64,000 bases of DNA from Nelumbo lutea (taxonomy: Eukaryota; Streptophyta; Magnoliopsida; Proteales; Nelumbonaceae), in NCBI GenBank assembly GCA_022828595.1, contig JAKGHH010000003.1:13888934-13952933 (forward strand). The letters are read 5' to 3'. The notes under the pieces are model-generated. The model worked only from the letters and a program-made list of their open reading frames with translations. It was not told the origin of the DNA and did not search any database. Shown in pieces: positions 38,428 through 48,892 of this stretch. Position 1 is the stretch's first letter, and every line of letters starts with the position of its first letter. A program made the position numbers and the translations under genes.

Positions 38428-38600
38428 ATTGACCAAAACCAAACATGACCATTAGCCAATTTGGATTGACGAGTTACATGTTTGCATAAAATGGTTTGGT
38501 TTGAATTGAGTTGGTACTCAACCTGTACACTGTACTCAAAGAATTCAAGAAAGGAGCCACGCTACCCAGTGAGCACACAATTGAAAAATTTAATTACAAG

Positions 38601-38722
38601 GCTCAGTTTGAAAAGAGTACAAATGTAAATGTGTATAATATAAACACAAATAAAGTAATACAAAATATAAGATCTTACACTACATATTTGTATTTGTACT
38701 CCTTCCAAACATAATCAAACTG
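38601..38722. mobile_element. Short MITE of the CTCAGTTTGGAAGGAGT family
   Basis: The left end GCTCAGTTTGAAAAGAGTACAAA and the right end TTTGTACTCCTTCCAAA, extending to ATCAAACTGA, are inverted repeats. The sequence is related to 20480-20587 and 45250-45341. Confidence 0.6.
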
Positions 38723-39241
38723 ATCCCTGAATTAGTTCATAAAAAAAAAAAACTGATCCTGAATTTCGTTCCAAGTCCCGGTTATTTAAAACCATTGTAA
38801 TTATAATTCAATGAGTAATGAGTTTATTACTTTACTTTCAGTCTGGTTCTGATGATATTGGATTTTGTCATCGATTGATTAAAAAATTTTTAAGTGGTTT
38901 GGCCCTTGGTTCTTTTATTTATTATTATTTATTAATAATACATTATATATATGATTAATATAAAATTTTAGGTTTTTCTATTGTATTATACAAATTGCAA
39001 CTATGCGCCATTGCGCCTTTCATTCTTTAATTTATTTTCTCTTTACAACATACTAATGTGAGATCGTGTGCTATGTGAATAAATATTAAGGTATTTGAAC
39101 TAACTTTTATATACTGTACATAATCAATCGCAAATATCCCATTTATTTGGTATAGAGAAACATGGTAAAGGAAGAATTCAGATTTATTCCTCAGAATGCA
39201 CTCATCACACCAACTCATAGCACTTGCAACTGCACTTTGGG

Positions 39242-39299
39242 AACATCTCCCATACAGTTAGAAGCTGTATATATATGTTTTCATTCACGGGGAGATGTT
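39242..39299. repeat. 58-bp hairpin with AACATCTCCC ends
   Basis: AACATCTCCC at 39242-39251 and GGGAGATGTT at 39290-39299 are exact inverted repeats around an AT-rich loop. It may be a reduced relative of the palindromic mini-MITEs (CACATCTCC ends), but the core differs. Confidence 0.5.
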
Positions 39300-39754
39300 A
39301 TCAATGCACGGCTGTAACATATTATGAGGTTGGTGTTAGAAGTGAATCCGAATTCATAAAGTAATTGCCTCTTCATGGCCAAGTCAAAACCCTGATCCCT
39401 CATCGGCGGGAGATAAACAAATAAACAATAACCACCATTTTTTGCACGTAGATGAGGAGAAAATAATATTTCTGTCTTTATAAGTAACTAGCGGAGGAGA
39501 CCTGTGTTGCAGGGGCTTGCAAAAAGGTAAATTAATTTTTTTTTTTACTTAAAAGTGTGCTTAACCAAACAAATAAAACTAAACATAAAAATAACAAACT
39601 AAACCAATTTGAAGCCCATCATATTAACGGTAATCAACTAACCACTACCAAAAAAGAAAAAATCATGCCAATGAATTTTTTTTATGGGTAATCATTGGTT
39701 AAATAATTTAGTAAAATAAGTAAATAAATAAATAAAAGTTTATTTATTATTGGG

Positions 39755-40552
39755 ATGGGATTGTTATTGTCTATCTCAAACCAAACCCAATCCATGACAA
39801 TCCTAAATATTGGGCTGAGAGAGAGAGAGAGAGAAGCTCATTTATTATTGGGATGGGATAGGTATAGCATATCCCAACAAGACATGTTCATTGGTCGAGT
39901 AGCCCGACGACCTGACCCAACCTGGCCTGATCCGCTCTTGGTTAGGCTTGGACAACAATTTAGGTCCACGAGCTCGAATCGAGCCAAAAACACAAGCTCG
40001 GCTTTTTTTGGGATAGGCTCGGGCTTTCTCAAAAGAACTCGGCCCAAGCCTGAGCTTGAAAAGAAAATATTTTTATTTAATAAAAATATATTTGATATAA
40101 CAAAACTATATTTTAAGTCAATTTAATATAAATAAATCAATTTTGTTATTAAATAAAGAATAAAATTCTTTTTTTTTTCTTAATTTCCTAGCTGGGCTTT
40201 ATGCTTTATATGAGGATCAGGCTCGAGCTTGGGCCTAAATATGTTCTATTGGTATAAAGGCAAAGCTTGGCACGAATTGCTTATGAACAGCTCTAATCCC
40301 AATCCAGACCTAACTTGTTGACAACCTTAAATAAATAAAATATTAATTAATTAAATAATTTAGTAAATTAAATAAATAAAAACCAATGAATTATAATTTG
40401 CTTAGCTTTGTAAAATAAATAAATGAATAATATAATATAATAAATGTTCCTTTATACTAGTCCAAGCTATCTAGAATCAAGTCTGACACATTGACAACCC
40501 TAAATAGTGGGCTTGGGTTGAATTAAATAAATAAAATTTATTTAATTTATTA

Positions 40553-40586
<34 letters not shown>

Positions 40587-40715
40587 ATTTAACAAAATAA
40601 ATAAATAAATTTCATTTATTATTAAGACAGGACTGGTCTATTGCTATCTAGAACCCAAATCCGACACGTTGACAAACCTAAATATCAGGCTCGGGGAGGG
40701 AGAGAGAGAGTGCTA
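39755..40715. repeat. Degenerate direct repeats with a GACAAYCCTAAATA core
   Basis: Diverged copies of a GACAAcCcTAAATAttGGGCT-like word lie near 39797, 40321, 40492 and 40672. They are separated by (AATA)n tracts and twice followed by GA microsatellites. The layout suggests repeated duplication of one sequence. No coding part is present. Confidence 0.45.
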
Positions 40716-41640
40716 ATAAAATTTCTGAAGTTAATAAAGATGATTTTAACAAATATTTATTAATAACATTATTATACATAGATGTTTAGCTACAAATATG
40801 AAAGAGTGAGAAGACAAGGAATGTTATCATTACTTCTATTGGAAGGCAGTTATCGTTACTTTTGTTTTAACGGATGTCTTGTAAATAAGATGATATGATA
40901 TTTTGCATTTATTGATGCATGTGTTAGGGTAGAGTGAGAGAGAGAGAGAGGTACTTAGTGTGGAGCTGATCATGATATCGTCTCTGAGGAGTTCGCATCC
41001 TCTGCAATCAGGATGCAGAAAATTTTCTGCATAACAAATAGAAAATTGCCATGTTAACTTTTGAAATTCTAACTTAACGGAGTCCATACTTAAAGGGAGT
41101 CTGGACTCTATAAACATTTGAATTTTATTACCCGCTCTTCACACTCCCCTCATCATTTTCTCTCCCCTGGCTCTCCGGTTCTTCTCTCTCCCTCTTCCAC
41201 TATTTCTTCTTCCACCGGTTGTTGCCATTGAATTGAATCAGGCACAACATTAACTCTCTCTCTCTCTCTCCTCTTTTTTTCCTCTCTTTTCACGCCACAA
41301 TGAATCGATTAGAAGGCACTTAGTTTATTGACAATATATGATCAAACTAAGCAATAGGTTTTATAGCACCACAAAACTTGCCCTTATTCAATGGAGAGAT
41401 ACCTCGGAATCCACAAGGCTCAACAACTTTTGGCTGGAGCTGAAGGAGAGTCTTTCTCAACACAATTTGATATGTCTAGACTAGGATTCTCGGGATTATT
41501 TATCATTTTCAGAGCTACTTTTAGAGTGGAAACTGTCAGCAAAGGATAGGAAATATTTGTCTTTGGGGACCAACATCCATGTGCAGTCTTCACACTTCAT
41601 CCCTCCAAACTTTTAACAAGTGGAAAAGAATCCCCCTTTG

Positions 41641-41875
41641 ACAAATGGCCTTAGAATGGAAGATTTGAATGATATTTGATTCAGCTGAATTTGTTGATCT
41701 ATTTAAAGATTGTTTTTCTTTGTCTTCAGATATTACTGTTAATAATATGGATTCATATGGTTTGCTTTATTTCATTGAGAACCTTTCTTGGGCAATTGAG
41801 GCATTCACATTTGGTGAGGCCCATAGGGTTATTGTTGCCCAAGGAAGTGATCTTTCTGCTATTATGTTTAATTAG
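41641..41875 (+). pseudogene. Unrecognised gene-like fragment, frameshifted
   Basis: A 68-codon frame from 41669 encodes FDSAEFVDLFKDCF...MDSYGLLYFIENLSWAIEAF, with a composition like a real globular protein rather than chance. Another frame just upstream reads RMEDLNDI and would continue into it after a one-base frame change near 41675. No splice sites or family match are recognised. It may be a captured or decayed exon, or part of a retroelement. Confidence 0.3.
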
Positions 41876-42318
41876 TTATTAATTTTTTTATTTTTCTTTT
41901 GAATCGATTCTCTCCTCTCCTCTTCTTCATTGACCCATTTTCATGGGATCAGTTGCAGCTCCAGAGTTCAAAAAGAAGGGATGAAGCATCAGAAAAGAAT
42001 AGATAAAGAGATGAAGGGAATGGTGGTTTCAGTGGTTCAGGCTGCAAAAAATTTCTGTGAGAGAGCTGCTGGAGAAAGAAATAGCAGGGAGAAACATGTG
42101 TGGAAAAACAGCTGCTGACGGTTGCAGTGGTTCGGGGCTTTTGGGTGGTGATTGTTCGGTTGGAGAATAACGAAGCAAGGGGAAGAGAGAGGGAGAGAAG
42201 CGCAAGAGAAAAGAAAGACATATAGGAGAAAGGTGGGTTAATAAGATTCAATTTCTTTTGAGTCCAGACTTCCATCACAGTTGCTGACGTGGCCATTTGT
42301 TATTTGTAGCTGCATCTT

Positions 42319-43438
42319 AGGCCCTGTTTGGCAATGTTCCCACCTGTTCTTATTTTTTTTAGAAATTTCTGTGTTAGAACAAGAATTTTATTTCTTGTTC
42401 ATCAAGAGTAATAGAGGCGTTAGGTAAAATGTTTTACGAGATGTATTTTTATTCTACAGAAATAGAAATGGCTTTGGGATAACAAATTTAAATGAAAAGA
42501 AACCCACTCAATCGACATAATAGAAACCCCACATCTCAAGATATCCAACAAAGTAAAAAAATAATATGAACAAACAAATTCAGATGATGGAAACTCGACA
42601 TCTGTTAGAGATGATTGTTGTCAGAGATTAGTTTGGGTGAATCTAGCTAGAGCAATGACGAGTAAATTAGGTACAATGAGAAGGAACACACCTACTTGTT
42701 TACATGAATCTAGCCGAAAATGTCGCCGGAGCTTTGTACTGTTCGCTTGCCATCCGGTTGTTGATGCGACAGGAACCAAGGGAGTTCCTCAATTCCCTCC
42801 TCTAAGATGTGTGGCGGCAATGAGGTAGTGTCAAATGAATGAAAAGTGGTTGTTTAGGGCTTGTTTCTATCATTTCGCATGAAATACTAAACATACCCCT
42901 TCTTTCACGTGGGAATGGATGTCACATATTCATTAATAAGCATTAACTTTGTGAGAACTGCACGTTCTTTGAGAGTGTTGATTTATCACTCCCAAAGAAT
43001 ATGTTCTTTGGGTGTTGTTCTCATGCGAGAATAACTCGTTTCTTTCATTTTTTATGAGGGTGTTTGGTTCCGTTTACATTTATGAGTGGCCGTTTATTTA
43101 TGCTTTTTCACTTTAAACATTTATTTATACTTTTTTACTTTAAACAATTATTGTTTTTGTTATTTGGTTGAGCTTCACTTTAAACGTTTTTTATTCTCCA
43201 CCATAGATTAATACCCATTAAAGATGACACATCAGCATTTGGTTTCAAGAAATACTGGGGCTTTAGGAGAAAAAGGAATTTGACATTTCTCCAAATGCCC
43301 CATGCACAAAAGTCAAAGCATTCCCTATCCATAAATGTCCATGGAACCAAACAGATACTATGTCAAATGTGTTCCTGCTCTGCAAAAACATCGAAAACGA
43401 TAGAAACATTCTCACGAAACGTTACCAAATAAGTCCCT
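42319..43438. mobile_element. hAT-like element with a nested MITE
   Basis: The left end AGGCCCTGTTTGGCAATGTTCC and the reverse complement of the right end, AGGGACTTATTTGGTAACGTT, are alike over the TTTGGyAAyGTT core. The interior lacks a transposase and carries a second inverted-repeat element (43071-43353). The 1.1-kb span could also be two adjacent MITEs. Confidence 0.4.
43071..43353. mobile_element. MITE, about 283 bp, nested
   Basis: TGTTTGGTTCCGTTTACATT at the left and AATGTCCATGGAACCAAACA at the right are inverted with few mismatches. It is non-coding. Confidence 0.6.
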
Positions 43439-43745
43439 AAATGCGGAGGATGCTAACTCGTCTCTGAGAAACTGAATCTCTTGCATGTTGAAAGGATATA
43501 TATACTCAAGAAAACGAAACACACCGAACCCGAAGACAGTTAATTATTTAGGCTTAAACATCTGTATTGATGGGCTGGTCACGTTAGACGAGCATCAAAG
43601 AAACAAATCACAAGCAAATCTCTAGCCTCTAGGCAGCTCATCACGTAAAATGGGCATGGGCCCTTTGTTTGAGTCAGCCGACCTCTTATTTATTTGGGTA
43701 ATACGGTATTGATTGATGGGCTAGGCACGTGAGATAGGATGGGTT

Positions 43746-44364
43746 TTAGTAGGCTTGAACATGGGCTTGGGCCCTTTGTTTGAGGATCTTCTTCTCCAGT
43801 TCATCTTTCTTGGCACCCACAACCTTGTCAACTTCTTTCCCTTGTTTTATCAGTATGAAAGTTGGCATCGTCTGCACCCCAAATTCTGCTGATACCTCCT
43901 GATCAAATTAAAAGAAGAAAAACCCTAGAATCAGCACCTATTCAATACTCAGATGCGATGGAGAGGTGAAAGTGAAAGAGTGAGAGAGAATACCATCAAT
44001 TCATCCACATCGATCTTGACAAACTCCATGTCTGTGTATTTGGCAGCGAAACTGTTGAGTGCTGGCTCCATGGATCGACAAGGCCCGCACCACGACGCCG
44101 TGAAATAGATCACCATCTTCAGAGTTGGGAGGGAGAAAGAAAACGTAAGATCCTTTATCAGACTTCATACATAAATAGCTGGGAGAGAACCGTGTTTTTG
44201 TTTAGGGTAATTTAATTTACCAGCTTAGTGGAATTTTTGCAGGAGTCGAAGTGAGCTCTCCATCGGGCGGTGGAGTGGAATGCGACAATGCGAGACGCCT
44301 CAGACGGACCATTGCTGGGAGTGGCAGAGACCACACCATACATTCCAGAGTGAGCTGTGCCCAT
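43746..44364 (-). CDS. Thioredoxin h (subgroup II-like), copy A
   Basis: Three exons on the minus strand, 44364-44221, 44116-43994 and 43898-43746, give 139 codons and TAA. Thioredoxins reduce protein disulfides, and h types are recharged by NADPH-thioredoxin reductase in the cytosol. Visible are the WCGPC active site (residues 57-61), the cis-Pro motif TMPTF (Pro101), and the Gly-Ala-Lys-Lys-Asp-Glu helix near the end. The N-terminal extension starts MGTAHS, which fits N-myristoylation (Gly2, Ser6) as known for subgroup II h thioredoxins. One oddity is Tyr52 ([12 protein letters not shown]) where nearly all thioredoxins have a buried Asp. A TATA box lies at 44527-44534. A near copy lies about 4 kb to the right in the same orientation. 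The family call is firm; the subgroup is inferred from the N-terminus. Confidence 0.95.
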
Positions 44365-44526
44365 CTCTTTTTTTTTTTTTTTTGATGATTGATCGATCTC
44401 TTTTTCTTTCTTTGAAAAATTCAAGCTCTCGTCGTTCGTCAAAGACTCGGCGACAAATGGACGATCGCAAGTAAGAAATGAGCCACCGAAGAAAGCTTGA
44501 TGGTGTTGGTTGGGCGGGAGGAACCC

Positions 44527-44534
44527 TTTTTATA
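44527..44534 (-). promoter_or_regulatory. TATA box of thioredoxin copy A
   Basis: The minus strand reads CGCGCCTATAAAAAGGGTTC here, about 163 bases before the start codon. The same 20 bases occur at the matching place before copy B, while nearby DNA has drifted. Confidence 0.75.
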
Positions 44535-44718
44535 GGCGCGGATGTGAGTGGAAATGTCCTTTTTACATTAAATGATCAATGGAAATTCAAAGAAAAGCAT
44601 GAACCACAGGAGAATCAAACTCCGGTTGTTGACAGCATTTTATGTGGACAGTGGACTCTGCTTTCTTTCCATCACTGGAGAGGCTTTTTCTTTTCATTCT
44701 TTCTTTTTTAAAATTTGA

Positions 44719-44744
44719 TGAGAGAGAGAGAGAGAGAGAGAGAG
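44719..44744. repeat. (GA)n microsatellite
   Basis: About 13 GA units lie upstream of thioredoxin copy A. Confidence 0.9.
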
Positions 44745-45249
44745 CATAAACGACGCTTCTGTTGAATTAAATTTGAAGCTAAGTGCTCAATGGATTCTTG
44801 TTATCTGTTTCTTCTAATACAGTATTTAATTAACGTGTTAATCGAGTCCACGAATAAAAGTAGAAAAGAATCTTTGTTCATGCTCACTTGCTGAACTCTT
44901 TGTAATTTGTATTCTTCCCCTGACACTAGTGTACGTCGCAAGGACGTCCACAAACTACTATATGCTGAGTTAGGGAAAATAATTCCTTAACATTATGGCT
45001 TAATCTTAAACTTTGGAGTTGTGTCTAGTCAGTCCCCAACGTGTGTAGTCGGTACCATAATTTTCAATATGTATTTAGCAGGTCTTTACCATTAGTTGAC
45101 TGTTAATGGCCAAGTGGAATGATCAAATTGCCCTTCACAGAATGTGTAAGAGAGAGAGTTTTAGAAAACGACAGTATTGCTCTCATCTAAAAATGGGTTT
45201 ATGCATCAGAAATATGCACCATTCACTCAAAATGCCGGCTATGTTCTGA

Positions 45250-45341
45250 AGCCTCAGTTTGGAAGGAGTACAAACGAAAATATGTACAGTGCAAATATAT
45301 ACAAAATAATACAAAACATAAGGTTCCAAACTGAGCCAAAG
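45250..45341. mobile_element. Short MITE of the CTCAGTTTGGAAGGAGT family
   Basis: CCTCAGTTTGGAAGGAGTAC at the left and GGTTCCAAACTGAGCC at the right are inverted repeats. The inside consists of TACAAAA-like words shared with 38601-38722. Confidence 0.6.
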
Positions 45342-46355
45342 TTGCAATGATCGCTGCCGGTGTAATTGTTCAAGTAAACACCATCGGAGACCACTTTCCG
45401 ATAGTTTGAAGTCATCGTTGACGATTAATTGAGCATTCTCTCCGGTCTGTGGTTACAAGGTTTTCTCTAGTGCAGTTGTTTAACGGGAAGAAAGTAATAT
45501 TAGTCCTTTACCGTTGTTGGAGAAGATACTAAACAATTGTCATCGCCGAAGAAGACAATAAGCCCTTGCTGTCACCGGAGAAGAAGGTAAAAAAACTCGT
45601 TTTTTTAACCAAAAAATTTTGCCCCATTGACTTGTTATGTTTTTTTTTTTTGTTTTTTCATTCGATAGATAACACCAAATTGTGTTTTTCAGATCAGACT
45701 GTCTTTTTTTGTCCATTCGTTAGACATACAAAAATCCCATGGTTTTTTTGTCTTCTTCGTTCTTGTTTTGTTGATAGATGAAGTTTATTTTGATTTTCAC
45801 TGTTTTTTTTCTTCTGGTATGTTCCTTAGACATCTTCACTTTTTCATGATTTTCGGATAAGAGTAGCAATGTGTACATTGATAATCTTTTGGTCAGCTGT
45901 TGTCTATATGACTAGGGTTCAGATAGTGTCAGACTACTGTTGGTTCATGCTGTTGTTTCCATATTTAAATCTGATCAATTAGAATTTCTTACATATATAT
46001 CCGAGATATGTGACTGGTATGTGCATTAACCTTTATCAATGGTGGTCCACGAGCTGAGTTTCATACCATTTCAACTTTGCTTCAATTAGCAATTTACCCT
46101 ATATGTTGAGTTCAAGCTTGACTTGAAACTCGATTTTTATTAAACCAAATAGAGCATACTACAAGCTGAACTTGAACGGCTCATGAATAATTTCATTTAT
46201 ATCCACCACTAGGCCCTAATATAGTAACCATTTATTGTTCGATCTATCCAGATTTGGTGAAAGTTTTGGGTGATACATTCGAAGCATCATAATTGATTGA
46301 CATATGTTATACCTAGTTTGGATCGACTCCCCACAAACCACACGCCCACACACGT
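45342..46355. other. Intergenic between the thioredoxin copies; no gene seen
   Basis: A T-rich open frame at 45566-45781 is low-complexity. No exon or RNA gene is recognised. Confidence 0.35.
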
Positions 46356-46510
46356 CTCATAGCACATCTCAGCATGAATTTACATCCATGCCCCCACATG
46401 CACATTTCAGGATGTATTAGAAACATCTTTTATATTGTCATTGAGAAATGTTTCTAATACATGACTGGGATGTATTTGCTATGGGGTGCTTGTGGGGCAC
46501 AAATGTGAAT
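46356..46510. mobile_element. Palindromic mini-MITE, copy 3
   Basis: ATGTATTAGAAACAT (46412-46426) and ATGTTTCTAATACAT (46449-46463) form a perfect 15-bp inner inverted repeat. Outer parts include CCCCACATGCACATTT and TTGTGGGGCACAAATGTGAA. The AATGTTTC-AATACAT core is shared with copy 2 at 38.3 kb. Confidence 0.6.
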
Positions 46511-46905
46511 TTCTTCAGGATGGAGTATACTGTAGAGCATACTTTGTAGAGAGCCAATGCCCTCATGTTACCTTCATCTAACCGTTAATCGAGTTAAGGT
46601 GGTTGAGTTGGTATTCAACCTAATTTATCCTATTGCCATTGTTAAATGATAAATTAAGATTTATGTATAAGTGATCTCACCAAATGAATACCAAACAAGG
46701 TTAATGTTTTTATCTCCCCGTGTCTAAATACACGAATATTGCATTTTTCTTTTTAAATTCAAAACTTTGGTGCATTGGTGTGTGCACTTTCGGTCTTTCA
46801 CCCAATAAGGAATATTTTAGTGGTGTGCCACATGACCATGGATTTGGCCACATCAAACCCTTGATCATTAATCCACTTTTGCTATGATAAGGTTCTTAAA
46901 ATCGA

Positions 46906-47117
46906 GTTCACATCAGCGCCTGAGATCGGCTTCAGCTTTTTCAGTCTTGCTTCAGTCACTGCAAGGCCCGTTCAAATATGGTTCTTAAAATCGAGTTCAC
47001 ATCAGCCTTGCAGTGACTGAATCCCATCTCTCAGTGCCCCACAATGAAGTGCCTATCAATGGAAGACATTCCCATTACAAAGTCGAATTGTGCGATATTG
47101 TGGGGCGCTGATGTCAA
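46906..47117. mobile_element. Palindromic mini-MITE, copy 4, with duplicated left end
   Basis: TTCACATCAGCGCC near 46907-46920 and GGCGCTGATGTCAA near 47104-47117 are inverted with one mismatch. The 27 bases around GGTTCTTAAAATCGAGTTCA at 46890 recur at 46980, so the left terminus and its flank are duplicated with a 90-base period. Inside is GTGCCCCACAATGAAG, as in copy 2. Confidence 0.55.
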
Positions 47118-47735
47118 CTCCCTAAAATCATTTAAAGAGTAAGGATTTGTTCCCCACAAAATATGTTCCAACTAGCTTCCAAACGGATCTTATATTGCAC
47201 ATACATCCTATACATGTCAAGTTGGATTCTCACTGTAAGATGTACGGTATCAGATCATATTGGAAGCAGGTTGAAACGTATTTTGTGGGAAGCAGATTTG
47301 AAGAGCAGATCACCGCTCAGATTCGAACTCCCATCTTGAATTAAAAGAGGAGACGTTAAGGTGGGGCCAGAGCAAAGTAATCTGATGTATTGTTGTGGCC
47401 CGACCTTTGAATATAAGAAGAGGCCCTGATTCACGGTTTTAGCGTGGAGCTAGAAACCTAAAACCGTGGCAGAAACAGAGAGACAATAACCACAATTTCT
47501 TGTACAAAAATGAATAAAAAAGTAACCTTTCGATATTAATAACCATAAATTCATTTTATTTTGATTAAAAATAATCAATATTTCAAGAAAATAAAACATG
47601 CCTAAACCGAAATAACTCTCCTACTTATTTTTTTTGTTAGGTTCCTAGTTATTTATTATTTTATTTAGCTAATACATTGTTGATAGCGTTGAGTGATGGG
47701 TTGGGTCATGTGAGATAGGATGGGCTTCAACAGGC
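47118..47735. other. Intergenic, downstream of thioredoxin copy B
   Basis: No gene is recognised. From about 47.65 kb the sequence becomes similar to that downstream of copy A (TGAGATAGGATGGG in both), marking one edge of the duplicated block. Confidence 0.4.
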
Positions 47736-48414
47736 CTAAACATGGGCTTGGGCCCTCTGTTTGAGGATCTTCTTCTCCAGTTCATCTTTCTTGGCACCTA
47801 CAACCTTGTCAACTTCTTTCCCCTGTTTAATCAGTATGAAGGTTGGCATGGCGTGCACCCCAAATTCATCCGATACCTCCTGATGATCAGAATTCAAAAC
47901 AATTAAGAAAAACTCCAGAATCAGATCATCCATGATCCATCCATTCAACGCTCAGATTCACCACCGAAAAATTCAATAAAGTAGAAAAGGAGAGGGGAAA
48001 TAGTGAGAGAATACCATTAATTCATCGACATCGATCTTGACAAACTCCACGTTGCCTGTGTATTTGGCAGCGAACTTGTCGAGTGCTGGCTCCATGGATC
48101 GACAAGGTCCGCACCACGATGCCGTAAAATAGATCACCATCTTCGGTTGGGAGGAAAAAGAAAATATGAGATGATCCCTAATTATCAGGCTTAAATTTAA
48201 TTTATATACATAAAAAAAAAAAAAAAGCTGGGAGAGAACCGTGTTTTACTGTTTTCTGTTTAGGTAATTTAATTACCAGTTTAGTGGAATTTTTGCAGGA
48301 GTCGAAGTGAGCTTTCCATCGGATTGTGGAATGGAATGCAACGATGCGAGACGCCTTCGATGGACCATTGGCGGCAGAGAACACATCTTGCACGTCAAAT
48401 TGAGATAAGCCCAT
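47736..48414 (-). CDS. Thioredoxin h (subgroup II-like), copy B
   Basis: Minus-strand exons 48414-48277, 48140-48015 and 47879-47736 give 135 codons and a TAG stop. Intron positions are the same as in copy A and most of the protein is identical. It carries WCGPC (residues 55-59), AMPTF with cis-Pro100, and the [10 protein letters not shown] tail. Like copy A it has Tyr (residue 50) in place of the buried Asp before the active site. Compared with copy A it has one extra residue in the middle (YTGNVEF against YTDMEF), lacks the final Gln-Ala-Tyr, and starts MGLSQF: Gly2 is kept, but the Ser at position 6 favoured for N-myristoylation is Phe. All splice sites and the frame are intact, so it is probably functional. 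The promoter TATA box is at 48618-48625. Confidence 0.95.
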
Positions 48415-48617
48415 CTTTTGATTAATCGATCTCTCTTTCTTCCTTTCTTCAACAAAATACAAAATGTCGACCCACCTCCCTTCCTTCTCCCTGATTCTTC
48501 TCTAAATTCAAATTCCAAAGTCGTCAGAGGCTCAGCGCCAAGCAGACGATCGCAAGTAAGATACTACCGAGATCGACTGAAGAACGCTTGCTGGTGTTCA
48601 TTGGGAGGGATGAACCC

Positions 48618-48625
48618 TTTTTATA
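48618..48625 (-). promoter_or_regulatory. TATA box of thioredoxin copy B
   Basis: CGCGCCTATAAAAAGGGTTC on the minus strand is identical to the box before copy A. It lies about 204 bases before the start codon. Confidence 0.75.
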
Positions 48626-48892
48626 GGCGCGAATGTGAGTGCTCCAGTGGAGATGTCCTTTAATTGATTGATGAAAATTCAAAGAAAACTTGAAGAACAA
48701 AGAATCAAACCGGGGACCAGGCCCCGGCCGACTGACAAGCATTTGATGTGGACTCTGCTTTTCTTTTCTTTTTTTTTGTTCTTTTTAAATTTGAGAAGAA
48801 GGGAGAGCGGAGAGGGAGATTGATTTTGGATTGGTAGCATAAATGTTTGCTTTGTTCGATTAAATTTAAAGCTTAGTGCTTAATGGATTCTT

